This document shows, piece after piece, positions 42,194-51,180 of a DNA stretch of 64,000 nucleotides. The translations under genes were made by a program, and so were the position numbers. Source of the DNA: Stomoxys calcitrans. Its lineage: Eukaryota; Arthropoda; Insecta; Diptera; Muscidae. The notes beneath the pieces are model-generated. The model had not been told where the DNA came from. It ran no database searches and saw only the letters and a list, made by a program, of their open reading frames with translations. How positions within the stretch are numbered: the stretch's first letter is position 1; each line of letters begins with the position of its first letter. The stretch spans positions 120,665,869-120,729,868 of the forward strand of contig NC_081554.1 in the NCBI RefSeq assembly GCF_963082655.1. The letters are read 5' to 3'.

Positions 42194-42779
42194 TTAATTA
42201 AAATATTTATTTTTTCTAGTATATCCAATACTTTGAAAAAGAAAATCTTCGATGGAATCAAATCGGATATTTATTATTTTTAAAGTATCTTCAATAATTT
42301 TTTTCGTATCTTCAATATTATGATTTTTCAAAATATTCAAATTGGTACTCAAGTTGTTGTTAAATTGATCAATCACACTTTTTAGTTTAGTTAAATCACT
42401 GTTTATAGCTTCAATATGTTTTTTATTTTCTAGAACAATTTTTTCCACTTCAACCCATTTGAAAATATATTCTTTCATTTTTTCTATATGTATGTCTTCT
42501 TTTAGTTTGTTCTGTAATTCTTCGAATCTTCTAAGTATTTCATCTTGCTGATTTTTGATTTTATTTTCGATTTTATCTATTTTTTTTTTTCAAAAATATT
42601 TTTGTTACAGCATCATCAGGATCAGAGGGAGCACTTAAATTAGTTATTTTCTTCCCATGAAAGTTTAAAGCATTGTTGTGAATAGTAATTCCAAGTGATC
42701 TACCTAAACTCAATTTTAGCATTGCATTGTTGACTTGGTTTTTACTTCCGCTCTCTCCAAATTTATTGATTGTATACAT
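42194..42779 (-). pseudogene. Fibre-like coiled-coil protein, split by a 1-nt indel
   Basis: One gene in two frames. The first part (ATG at 42779) has an N-L-S-A-P-S-D-P-D-D-A-V-T-K block, like the N-terminal repeats of tail-fibre proteins, and stops in an 11-A run (42580-42590). In the neighbouring frame the reading continues without a stop to 42194 as a long coiled coil (about 120 residues, L-R-R-F-E-E-L-Q-N-K-L-K near its start). So the gene holds one base too many, or is decoded by slippage at the A-run. About 194 aa in total. A fibre role is inferred from the D-A-V-T-K motif and coiled coil. Sits between integrase and DUF8207 gene. Confidence 0.65.
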
Positions 42780-42790
42780 TTTTGATTTTT

Positions 42791-44371
42791 TTATTTAATA
42801 ATATGTGCTTCTCGCAATTCTTCAACAATTGAAATAATTTCGTTTTTGTGATTGTTGTGACCAACACCTTCAGATGAAAGGAGCAATCTTAATCTGTCAA
42901 CCAATTCGTTAGGGTCATCCCAATATATATAATTTGGTTTGTGATTGTCTAATGATTTCAAACTCAATCCATTACCTTTGGATATCCTATTTGAATTCAC
43001 ATCAAATAACCGTTTTATTATAAATTGATATTTATAAGCTTGAGTTCCCTTAATTTGTTCTCCTGGTGAATAATTTCTTTTATGAGCATTTGTTTTCATC
43101 AAAATATCCTTATATTGATTTAAATCCTTCTTTGTATAATGTTGAGGTTTAATGTGAAACATGAGTTGAAATAGTCCGGGAGACATTTTCCAAATAGATT
43201 CCCCAATTTGAATAGAGTTACATCCATTAAATTTTAATTGATTTTTTCCAAAATATATATTTCCATTTGTATCTATATGAAATCCATAAACTTTATCTAA
43301 TTGTCTATTATCGATAAGTGTTTGTAGAACGTTGGGTAATGAAGATGCTACATTTATGTCTGATAGATTATCACTACTCAATTTTATTCGCTTTCTATCA
43401 ATATTTAATTGCGTAACAGCTTTTCGTTTATTCAATTTTGATGAGATATCATTATTCAATTTTATACGTTTTCTATCAAGATTTAATTGTGAAACACCTT
43501 TCCGTTTATTCAAGTTTAATTGGTTGTTATTAATCAATTTTAAACGTTTTCTATCAGTATTTAATTGTGAGGGTCTTTTTCGTTTATTTATATTTATGAT
43601 TTTGTTGTTAGTTAATTTTATACGTTTTTTATTAGTATTTAACTGAAATTCACATTTTCGTTTTGAAAATAGATGTGATTTTTTCATCCGCTTATTATCG
43701 TTATCGTCAAATAAACTGAGATTGTTATCATTAGATCGTTTTAATTTTTCTCTAAGCTCATTCCGATTCACTTCACATTTTTCTAGTGTATAATCTTTTC
43801 TCTTTAAATCAACTGGAATATTATAATTTTTTCTTATCCTTTTATTAGTGTTATTTTCATCTGATGAAAATTTTCGTTTTTGTGAAAATTTCTCTATATC
43901 CATCTGTTCTATTTCTGAATTATCTTCTTTATGTGTAGAATTTACTATATTCGGAAATATTGTTGATGAATGTTGATTATTATATCTTTCATTATCATTA
44001 CTTGAGGTAATATCTCTCATTTGAAGTCCATTGCTAGACATATAGTCATCATCATCATTATAAATGTCTGATATAAAGCTATCATCATCATCATCATCAT
44101 CCTTATTGTTTTTATCAAGTTTTCCATCGTCTTCATATTGTTTATTATAATCATAAATATTTTTATCATTATATTTATTAGAATACTGATTACTTTCTTT
44201 TTTGTTCTCATCTAGTTTTCCTATAATATCCTTCAAAGGTTTGGTTATTGGTTGAAATGTATCTTCTAATAGATTATCCCTATCTATTTGATTAAGTTTA
44301 ATGTTTTTTAACTTTTCTTTCAATACTGCTCGTGTTTTTACAATTTCCTTCAACAAATTGTGTCTCTTCAT
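42791..44371 (-). CDS. DUF8207-type Polinton protein with basic repeats
   Basis: 526 aa from the ATG at 44371. The C-terminal part (about 350-526) fits the domain I know from insect Polintons: V-Y-G-F-H-I-D, S-P-G-L-F-Q-L-M-F, Y-K-D-I-L-M-K-T-N-A-H, W-D-D-P-N-E-L-V-D-R-L-R-L-L and G-H-N-N-H-K-N-E-I-I-S-I-V-E-E-L-R-E-A. Before it lie an acidic region (D-D-D-D-D-D-S-F, around residue 90) and a block of about five tandem ~26-residue units with K-R-K and D-R-K-R-I-K-L. The repeats are strongly basic, suggesting DNA binding or nuclear targeting. Function of the domain is unknown; its place upstream of the fibre-like gene is typical. Confidence 0.8.
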   Translation of the reverse strand: MKRHNLLKEIVKTRAVLKEKLKNIKLNQIDRDNLLEDTFQPITKPLKDIIGKLDENKKESNQYSNKYNDKNIYDYNKQYEDDGKLDKNNKDDDDDDDSFISDIYNDDDDYMSSNGLQMRDITSSNDNERYNNQHSSTIFPNIVNSTHKEDNSEIEQMDIEKFSQKRKFSSDENNTNKRIRKNYNIPVDLKRKDYTLEKCEVNRNELREKLKRSNDNNLSLFDDNDNKRMKKSHLFSKRKCEFQLNTNKKRIKLTNNKIININKRKRPSQLNTDRKRLKLINNNQLNLNKRKGVSQLNLDRKRIKLNNDISSKLNKRKAVTQLNIDRKRIKLSSDNLSDINVASSLPNVLQTLIDNRQLDKVYGFHIDTNGNIYFGKNQLKFNGCNSIQIGESIWKMSPGLFQLMFHIKPQHYTKKDLNQYKDILMKTNAHKRNYSPGEQIKGTQAYKYQFIIKRLFDVNSNRISKGNGLSLKSLDNHKPNYIYWDDPNELVDRLRLLLSSEGVGHNNHKNEIISIVEELREAHIIK

Positions 44372-44408
44372 GATTGGATAATTTATTTTTTATTTTTTTT
44401 GGTTATGT

Positions 44409-44568
44409 ATCCATCTGCTTCCGATCTGCTTTACATCTGCTACCGATCTGCTTTATATCAGCTACCGATCTGCTTTATATCTGCTACCGATCTGCTTTCT
44501 TTCTGTCACCAATCTGCTCTCTATTCTGTTTATAATCTACATTATATCTGTTATCAATCTGATTTATA
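44409..44568. repeat. Minisatellite upstream of the DUF8207 gene
   Basis: About seven units of ~20-26 bp with ATCTGCTACCGATCTGCTTT, decaying toward the right. It lies between the ATPase stop and the DUF8207 start and would form that gene's leader or promoter. Confidence 0.75.
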
Positions 44569-45255
44569 TTATAACTGAATAAAACAATTGAATCCTTTGC
44601 GATATCGACCTTTATCAATGGGATCATCCTTGCTCACAATAAGAAATCCATATTTATCTTTCCAACATTCACTACAAAGCTTTAAAAAATCTTTAAATGT
44701 CATGTCACCCAAGACATGATCATTATATATATGTTTAATATTCATTTCATCTTGCTTAAATATGATAATCATGTTTGCATTATCACGTATTAAGTGTTTA
44801 GGAATCCTTGTATATGTTTGACATAAATAAAAACAATCAATGTGTTTATGTCTTCCCATACAAAAATAATCCCTTATAGTATTTTGTTTATCGCAAATTA
44901 CATCATCAAATACCATTATAGAATGCATATTTGCTTTGGCTGGACTTATAACTTTTTCATTTTCAGAGAATGTGAATAGGTTTATTCCTTTGATTGGAGT
45001 AATCAATTTTTTTAAATATTGATATTTTGGTTGATATAAAGATTTAGAATATATATATATATTCCTGAATTTGAGGCCATTAGGGCTTTCTATGAGACTA
45101 ATCATAACATTTGTTTTACCACAATTTGATGGGCCTACTATAAGGGCACGTATAGAATTTGGTAATAAAGTACTATGTACAATCCTTTTTTTCTGTGAAC
45201 AGACATTATCAATGTTTTTCACAGCAATCTGTTTAGTTTGTTCTATTAAACGCAT
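44569..45255 (-). CDS. A32/FtsK-type DNA packaging ATPase
   Basis: 228 aa from the ATG at 45255. Walker A is G-P-S-N-C-G-K-T (residues 41-48); Walker B is I-M-V-F-D-D-V-I (113-120). A conserved C-Q-T-Y-T-R-I-P-K-H-L-I-R-D-N-A segment follows, as in the Polinton/A32 packaging ATPases. These enzymes drive genome DNA into capsids. Length is normal and all motifs are intact. Divergent from the PLA2-like gene across a ~100-bp promoter region. Confidence 0.9.
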   Translation of the reverse strand: MRLIEQTKQIAVKNIDNVCSQKKRIVHSTLLPNSIRALIVGPSNCGKTNVMISLIESPNGLKFRNIYIYSKSLYQPKYQYLKKLITPIKGINLFTFSENEKVISPAKANMHSIMVFDDVICDKQNTIRDYFCMGRHKHIDCFYLCQTYTRIPKHLIRDNANMIIIFKQDEMNIKHIYNDHVLGDMTFKDFLKLCSECWKDKYGFLIVSKDDPIDKGRYRKGFNCFIQL

Positions 45256-45358
45256 ATTGCTAACTAAACTTTTTCAATATAAATTTAAGTATATATATAC
45301 AAAAACTCTTATTTTCATTTAAATCGTGTACCCTATCACTACATAATCAAAAAAAATT
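45256..45358. promoter_or_regulatory. Divergent promoter between ATPase and PLA2-like genes
   Basis: 103 bp between two divergent ATGs, with a perfect 12-bp palindrome, GTATATATATAC, at 45289-45300, 34-70 bp from the two starts. It could serve as a TATA box in both directions. Confidence 0.55.
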
Positions 45359-46180
45359 ATGGTTATTAATTACAAGATTTATAATAAATGTAAACAGTCT
45401 GTTACTGGATTTGGATTGGTAAACAACTTAATTAATAATCTTCCGTTTGAAGTGCATTTACCTGGATATCAATTTTGTGGACCAGGAACTAAGTTAGCAC
45501 AACGTTTAGCACAAGGAGACAAAGGAATAAATTTATTGGATTCAGCTTGTAGAGAACACGATATTGCATACTCACAAAATAAAGATATTCATTCTCGTCA
45601 TCAAGCTGATAAAGTTTTAATAGAAAAAGCTTGGCAAAGAGTTAAATCAACAGATAGCAATTGGAAAGAACGAGCAAACGCTTGGTTAGTAACAAACTTA
45701 CTTAAAGCAAAAGTTAAATTCGGACTCGGTATGACAACAAAAAGAAAAATGAAGAAAAAGCAATGTAAGCAAAAATTATTTGCATCGACAGTTAAGAATA
45801 CTTTAAAAGTATTAAAAGATAAGAAACCTAACAATATATATGATGCTGTAAAAATTGCAAAAAACGTTGTACATTCAAGTTTTAAAAATAAAAAGAAGAG
45901 TAATATTGGTGTACCAAGAGTCATTCGAGTACCAAAAATTGGTGGATTTCTACCAATAGTTCCAATTTTAACTGCGTTATCAGCCCTTGGAGGTTTAGCA
46001 ACTGGAGGATCGGCTATTGTAAAAGCAGTTAAGGATATCAAAAATGGGAAAGAACAATTAGCTGAAGCTACTCGTCATAACAGATATATGGAATCAATTG
46101 CTATGGGAAAAGGATTATATCTTAAACCTTATAAAAAAGGATATGGACTTTACTATAAACCAGCTCCAAAAAACTTCTAA
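45359..46180 (+). CDS. Phospholipase A2-like virion protein
   Basis: 273 aa from the ATG at 45359. N-terminal domain: a calcium-loop-like Y-Q-F-C-G-P-G-T (residues 38-44) and a catalytic D-S-A-C-R-E-H-D-I-A-Y (His 67, Asp 68), the pattern of parvovirus-VP1-type phospholipase A2 domains. Middle: a Lys-rich stretch (about 127-141). C-terminal: a hydrophobic Gly/Ala-rich segment with G-F-L-P-I-V-P-I-L (195-222), resembling membrane-active or core proteins of adenovirus-like elements. The role is likely breaching membranes during particle entry, by analogy. Ends just before the protease and overlaps its open frame. Confidence 0.8.
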   Translation: MVINYKIYNKCKQSVTGFGLVNNLINNLPFEVHLPGYQFCGPGTKLAQRLAQGDKGINLLDSACREHDIAYSQNKDIHSRHQADKVLIEKAWQRVKSTDSNWKERANAWLVTNLLKAKVKFGLGMTTKRKMKKKQCKQKLFASTVKNTLKVLKDKKPNNIYDAVKIAKNVVHSSFKNKKKSNIGVPRVIRVPKIGGFLPIVPILTALSALGGLATGGSAIVKAVKDIKNGKEQLAEATRHNRYMESIAMGKGLYLKPYKKGYGLYYKPAPKNF

Positions 46181-46539
46181 GTAGATTACCCAATCGACCA
46201 TTGACGGATATCGATTTGGTTAAGTACTGCAAGCCATTGAAACACTTTAGAGGGGTTTTTATGCGTGACTCATTACCAAACAAACCACTACGACAAGAAT
46301 GTGGAATAGTTAATTTAGATACAACTAATGGGCCAGGAACACATTGGGTTGCCTATTACAAAAATTACAACTATAAGGAATATTTTGATAGTTTTGGTAA
46401 TTTACAACCACCGTTGGAAATTATTAATTATTTAAAACCACCTATCGAATACAATTATAAACAAAAACAAAAATTTAATACTTACAATTGTGGTCATTTA
46501 TGTATACAATTTCTCTTTAATAAATATAATATCTTGTGA
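46159..46539 (+). CDS. Adenain-like cysteine protease, start unclear
   Basis: Catalytic residues in order: His in G-T-H-W-V-A-Y, Asp in Y-F-D-S-F-G, Cys in N-C-G-H-L-C, the adenain (C5-type) triad. It matures capsid proteins in this element group. The frame is open from 46159. Family-like sequence (R-P-L-T-D-I-D-L) begins at about 46195, yet the first ATG is at 46261, inside the domain (M-R-D-S-L-P). The open frame overlaps the end of the PLA2-like gene in another frame. So the start is a non-ATG codon, splicing, frameshifting, or a lost ATG. About 112 aa from 46201. Otherwise intact. Confidence 0.8.
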   Translation, partial: TSSKKLLSRLPNRPLTDIDLVKYCKPLKHFRGVFMRDSLPNKPLRQECGIVNLDTTNGPGTHWVAYYKNYNYKEYFDSFGNLQPPLEIINYLKPPIEYNYKQKQKFNTYNCGHLCIQFLFNKYNIL

Positions 46540-46589
46540 AAAAAACAAAACAAACAAAACCATTTTTTTCTTTTAATTATTTTTTTATT

Positions 46590-47998
46590 TTATAGTGTCC
46601 CCAAAATTGAGAATGGAATATCTAATTTATGTTTAAAATTCTTAAATTTAAGTATTTTATCTTTATCTGATGGCATTGTTGTCACCATCTTTTTACACTC
46701 ACGTTTGTGTTTCTCTAGTCTACTACTTGAAGAAACATGAGTTAAGCAGGTGTTACAAAAATGAATCCTATTTTTATTCTTTGTTATAGAACTTCGCAAC
46801 AATCTAAAAATATATATATTTTTTTAATAAATTAGTATTGTATTGTAATCAAAATAATATCTTATTATTTTTACCTTGATATATTTTTTATCCAGATGTA
46901 ATGAAATTTATCATCCTCTTCTATTAGGAGAAGATTGATGTGAGTTGATTTCTCAGCTTCTGTAAAATAGTAAGGACCTATAATCTTAGCATCCTCTAAA
47001 CCGAACACATTTATACTTATATCAGGATTCTGCAACTCAAAGACTTTGATTTTATTTATGGTAAGGGGAAATTCCATGTTTTCAAAATTTAATATTATAT
47101 TATTTTCCAATGTTATAATGTGTGCCTTAATGTCCGTTACTTTGTAGTTGCTACATTTATGTGGTTTCTTTTCCTTTGGAAGTGGATTTAATGCTGATAT
47201 TATTGCCCATTTAAAACAATAGACATCATTGTTTTGCACATTGATGCAAGCCTTTTTATTCCTTATTTTGGGAGGAAGATTTATGTATTGAGATCCTCTC
47301 AAACATGTATATTTGTTGATGTTGATCTCTAGATGTTTTATTTCGATTAAAGTCCATCCACTATCTCGTTCTTGGAATTCACTCATTTTTTTAATTATTT
47401 CATTACAATTTTCAATATAATGATTTAAAATTTCTTCCAGTGTACTTGAGGGAGATAGTACCAACATTTTTGTGTGATGTGTAAATAAACTAATTTCATC
47501 TTCCGCTTTCTCTTTCATCAAAATATAATTACAATGTAGTGTACAATTATATTTAATAGATTCATGCTTTTGCAACGCCTTTTGAATTATATTGATTACT
47601 TTTTCTTGAATTGATTTGAAAAAGTTTTCGGGTATCAAGTTATTGATCTCACTATTTTTTATTTTATAACTTTCTATTCGATTTTGAAAGCTAGATCCAA
47701 AGCAAGACACATCCTTATCTAACCATTTTACACACTTATCGATGTGTGTGTTAGTGCTGATATGATTCTTCCACTGATTTTTTGGAATAGCTAAATTACA
47801 ATTTTCACAGTATACCGTTTTTTCCTCTTTTTTTTCATTGTGGTCCATTGACTTCATATGCTTTAAAAGCTCTGGATAAGTACTAAAATTCTGATTACAT
47901 TTCACACACTCAATTGAATGTTGTAAACGCAAATGACGATTCAAAGATTGATTATGTTCGTAAGTTTTCTCACAAATATTACATACAAATTCTCTCAT
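46590..47998 (-). CDS. PolB N-terminal zinc-finger region, two exons, truncated
   Basis: Exon 1 from the ATG at 47998 (M-R-E-F-V-C) to 46875; an earlier in-frame ATG exists, but TATAAAA at 48076-48082 favours this start. Three C2H2-type fingers at the start (C-N-I-C, C-V-K-C, C-E-N-C). Later come I-N-V-F-G-L-E-D, H-I-N-L-L-L-I and H-Y-I-W-I-K-N-I-S-R, which precede the polymerase in insect Polinton PolB proteins. A 71-bp GT-AG intron (46804-46874) joins to exon 2: L-L-R-S, a further F-C-N-T-C finger, I-L-K-F-K-N-F, then a stop at 46590. In full-length proteins the 3'-5' exonuclease begins just after this point; here it and the polymerase are deleted. Confidence 0.8.
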
Positions 47999-48075
47999 TT
48001 TTATAACAATAATTTTGAATTTGATTAAATAAATGATTTTTAATATAATGATTACAATATGAAACCGTTTGCCCT

Positions 48076-48082
48076 TTTTATA
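48076..48082 (-). promoter_or_regulatory. TATA box of the PolB-N gene
   Basis: TATAAAA on the minus strand, 77 bp before the preferred ATG at 47998. Confidence 0.55.
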
Positions 48083-48275
48083 CGAAAACAAATATAATTT
48101 TTTACTCTTGTTCTTCCTGGGAAAAAATAGAACTACACTGACCACAATTATTTCATCACACTCCAGTGTGGTGGTCACACAACATTCAACATTAATCATA
48201 AACTCTCACACTCAAACCAAACTATAGCCTGCGGTCAGCAATCTACATCACCCACCCTCCAACACTAGTTGAAGT

Positions 48276-48609
48276 TGGGCGATGAGTCATCATCGAAATC
48301 TGCCACTGCGCCCTGCGATCTGCGCCCTGCGATCTGCGCCCTGCGATCTGCGCCCTAATGTCCGTCCACACATTTCAACCGGCGGCCCGCCATCTGACCA
48401 CATACCCCCCTGCGGTCGCCACCTGCGCTACGATCGGCTGCGGTTGGGTGCGGTTATCACGTCATCAATGGGGTGGGGTGGGGTGCGGTTATGACGTCAT
48501 CAATGGGGTGGGGTGCGGTTTGGGGTTTGGGGTGGGGTGGGGTTATGACGTCATCGATGACTCATACTCTCGATGCTCAAAGTTCTAAAACCCCCTTATA
48601 TATACTACT
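48276..48609 (-). repeat. Polinton right terminal inverted repeat
   Basis: 334 bp, inverse of 28964-29321. Same AP-1-like and CRE-like words and G-rich runs (GGGGTGGGG and GGGGTTTGGGG). Confidence 0.92.
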
Positions 48610-48615
48610 AATATT
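48610..48615. repeat. Polinton target site duplication, right
   Basis: AATATT, second copy. Confidence 0.85.
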
Positions 48616-50525
48616 GGGGGATTTTAACAGCAATCTTCTCGAATAAAACATGATTTCAGATACTTTTCGACCTTTTGACTTATATCCAATCAACACGACA
48701 AGTCCAACTCCCCTCATCGAACTGCCAATTGCTCTTACTTACTTACAAGATCTTACTTTATGATCAATTATCCGCTTCGATGTTTTCGAAACATGATTTA
48801 CGATCAAGGTGTGAAACGTGAGTCAGAATATATTCAATATCGTGATTATAAAAACATTGATTACGTAATGCTTGAAGAGACCCTTGTCTTTTATCTACAA
48901 GATGTCAATGACCAGGTGACGTTTCTACGAATCAACATAAACACTATCCTTGAAGCATGTGTCCCATTGAGACGAAAATTCATTAAGTACGATGAAAAGC
49001 CTTGGTTCAATGATCATATAAGGCAACTGATTTCTATAAGAGATAGTAATTATAAAAGATGGAAAAGATTTAGAACTCCGGAGCTATATGGTTGATACAA
49101 ATTGTCCAGGACTGAAGAGGCTACTCAGGTTAGAATCGACTAGTTCAATTTTTACAAACGAAATTTTTACCATATCGTTAGTAGCAAGAGTAAATGAAAT
49201 TGGAAATTCGACGTATTGGCATTGGACAAAAGCAGAATAAACCCATTGTGGTAGATGCGGACAGATTAAATTCTAATTTCATTGGGGAGAATTCAGACCG
49301 ATCAGATTTTTGATGCCAACCATTCTGCCTTATCTTGCCTTTGTTTACTATTTTACCACTTCATAAATCCAATAAGGATTTCAGGCCGATTGTGATATTA
49401 TCTTTCTTGACCAAAATATTAGAGACGCTGACAAAAAATCTAATCAACGAATTCATATACACAAACGACTTTTTATCGCAAAGGCAATTTGGATAAAGGA
49501 CAAATAGATGTTGCTTTTCGGTTTTAATTGATGCTATTGACGATCATAGTTTAAATATGGATAAGAAAATGGAATCATTACTAGTCCTACTTGATCATAG
49601 TAAGGCCTTTGATGCCGTGGATCATTCAATTGTATTAACGAAACTAGATACATTTTTCAACTTCTCCAGTTCTTCACTTAAACTTATGAAATCGTATTTA
49701 AATGGACGGTCGCAATACGTTTTATTGCGTAATAAATTATCCAAAGCTCTGCCGATTATCAGAGGAGTTCCCCAAAGTTCAATACTGAGTTCTTTGTTTG
49801 TACATCAGCGACTTGCCTGATTGCCTTCAATTTTGTACTCTACAAATTTACGCAGATGATGTGAAGTTATATCTAGGCTCTAGTCCTGCTTATATTCAAC
49901 AATGCATCGACAACATAGATAAAGATTTAAATAATTTAAGTAATTGGACTGAAAATAACAGACTACAAATAAACCCTTCGAAGTCTAAATGTATATATGT
50001 CAGCAAGAGAAAGTTGAATTGGAGAGTCATTGAACTAAAAATTAATAACTCAGATATTGAGTCCGTGAAACATGTAAAAAATCTGGGAATTACTTTAAGC
50101 CAAAATTTATCTTGGTCCCAACATATTACAGCCGCTGCCAGCAAAGTTCACGGCATGAAAACAAGTCTGTGGGTTGTAAAAGAATCTACATTCGCATGTT
50201 ACTAACAAAAGTGTATCTAATACCAACACTTCTATAAGGCTCAGAGATTTTCTATAATTGTGACTATGTAGATCCACAAAGACTGAGAGTTACATTTAAT
50301 AACATTGCACGGTACATATTTGATAAAAAGCGTACAGATAGAATATACTCTTTTTCTTCCCAAATATTCAGTATGGCTTTCAAAAAATTTTTGAACTACA
50401 AGAGTCTCATTTTTCTACACAAAATAATAAACACAAAGGAACCAGATTATCTATTCCAAAGAATACAATTCGCACAATCAAATCGTAGAAAAAATGTTAC
50501 ACAACAAATATTACAGAGTTTCGCA
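48616..50525 (+). pseudogene. Target LINE, 3' part (right of the Polinton)
   Basis: Continues the ORF2 from the left flank: L-G-D-F-N-S-N-L-L-E at about 48616, then R-D-S-N-Y-K-R-W-K (about 49040), L-L-D-H-S-K-A-F-D-A-V-D-H (about 49590), Y-A-D-D-V-K-L-Y (about 49850) and a C-terminal L-F-L-H-K-I-I-N-T segment (about 50410). Multiple stops and frameshifts; the end is lost near 50525. Related to, but distinct from, the intact LINE inside the Polinton. Confidence 0.8.
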
Positions 50526-51180
50526 TAAGAGAAACAGCCGATTAAGGGTCTGAAGTCCATAAAAGGTTTATTAATTACCCGATTTCATTGAAATTTAAAA
50601 TAGTGAGTTGTTTTAAGTCTCCCTACATCTGGCCAAATATGGTTCAGATCGGAATATTTTTAGACATAGCTGCCAATAGACCGATGTGCTGATTTAGGGC
50701 TGAAACCCATAAAAGCTATATTTATTATCCGATTTCGCTGAAATGTGAAATAGTAAGCTGTTTCAAGCCTTCCGACATCTGTCCTAAATATGGCTCAGAT
50801 CGGACTATATTTACCGATCTGCCGGTTAAGGGTGTGAAGCCCATAAGAGCGGAATTTATTACCCGATTTCGCTGAAATTTGAAATAGTGAGTTGTCTCCC
50901 GACATTCGACGCAGGTATGGTTCAGATCGAACTATATTTAGATATAGCTTTCATATAGACCAATCTTCTAATTTAGTGCCTTAATCCCATTAAAAGTGGA
51001 TTTATTGCCTTATTTCGTTGAAACTGTTACTTGTATATGAGTTCTCGGGACCTGAATAAAATATGATCGAGACCAGCCCATATTTAGTAGTGTAGTGGAG
51101 TTATAATAAAATAGAATGTTTAATATTTCCATAATGGTTTGTGTCCAAAGATCGGCACGGCCAAACTTAACATGTTTTTA
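50526..51180 (+). repeat. Family D repeat array
   Basis: Four or so ~150-bp monomers with 'CCATAAAAG', 'TTTATTACCCGATTTCGCTG', 'AAATAGTGAGTTGT' and 'CAGATCGGACTATATTT' words. Ends with a palindromic 'GATCGGCACGGCCAAACTT' near 51150. Related array at 57886-59075. Confidence 0.7.

Larger units (their letters stand above)
28964..48609. mobile_element. Polinton/Maverick (adintovirus-like) element
   Basis: A 19,646-bp element with near-identical terminal inverted repeats starting AGTAGTATATATAAGGGGG and a 6-bp target duplication. It carries the Polinton hallmark set: retroviral-type integrase with chromodomain, A32-type packaging ATPase, adenain-like cysteine protease, hexon-like and penton-like capsid proteins, a DUF8207-type protein and a PLA2-like protein. 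PolB is reduced to its N-terminal zinc-finger region. A ~4.4-kb LINE is nested within it (33487 to about 37950); without it the element is about 15 kb. Intact integration, packaging and capsid genes with no replicase suggest a deletion derivative that would need PolB in trans. Confidence 0.93.

Noticed and set aside
45601..46041. A 146-codon minus-strand frame
   Set aside because: Antisense shadow of the PLA2-like gene.
46871..48199. A longer start for the PolB fragment, at 48199
   Set aside because: The extra N-terminal residues are hydrophobic and unlike the family, and the TATA box at 48076 would lie inside the coding region.
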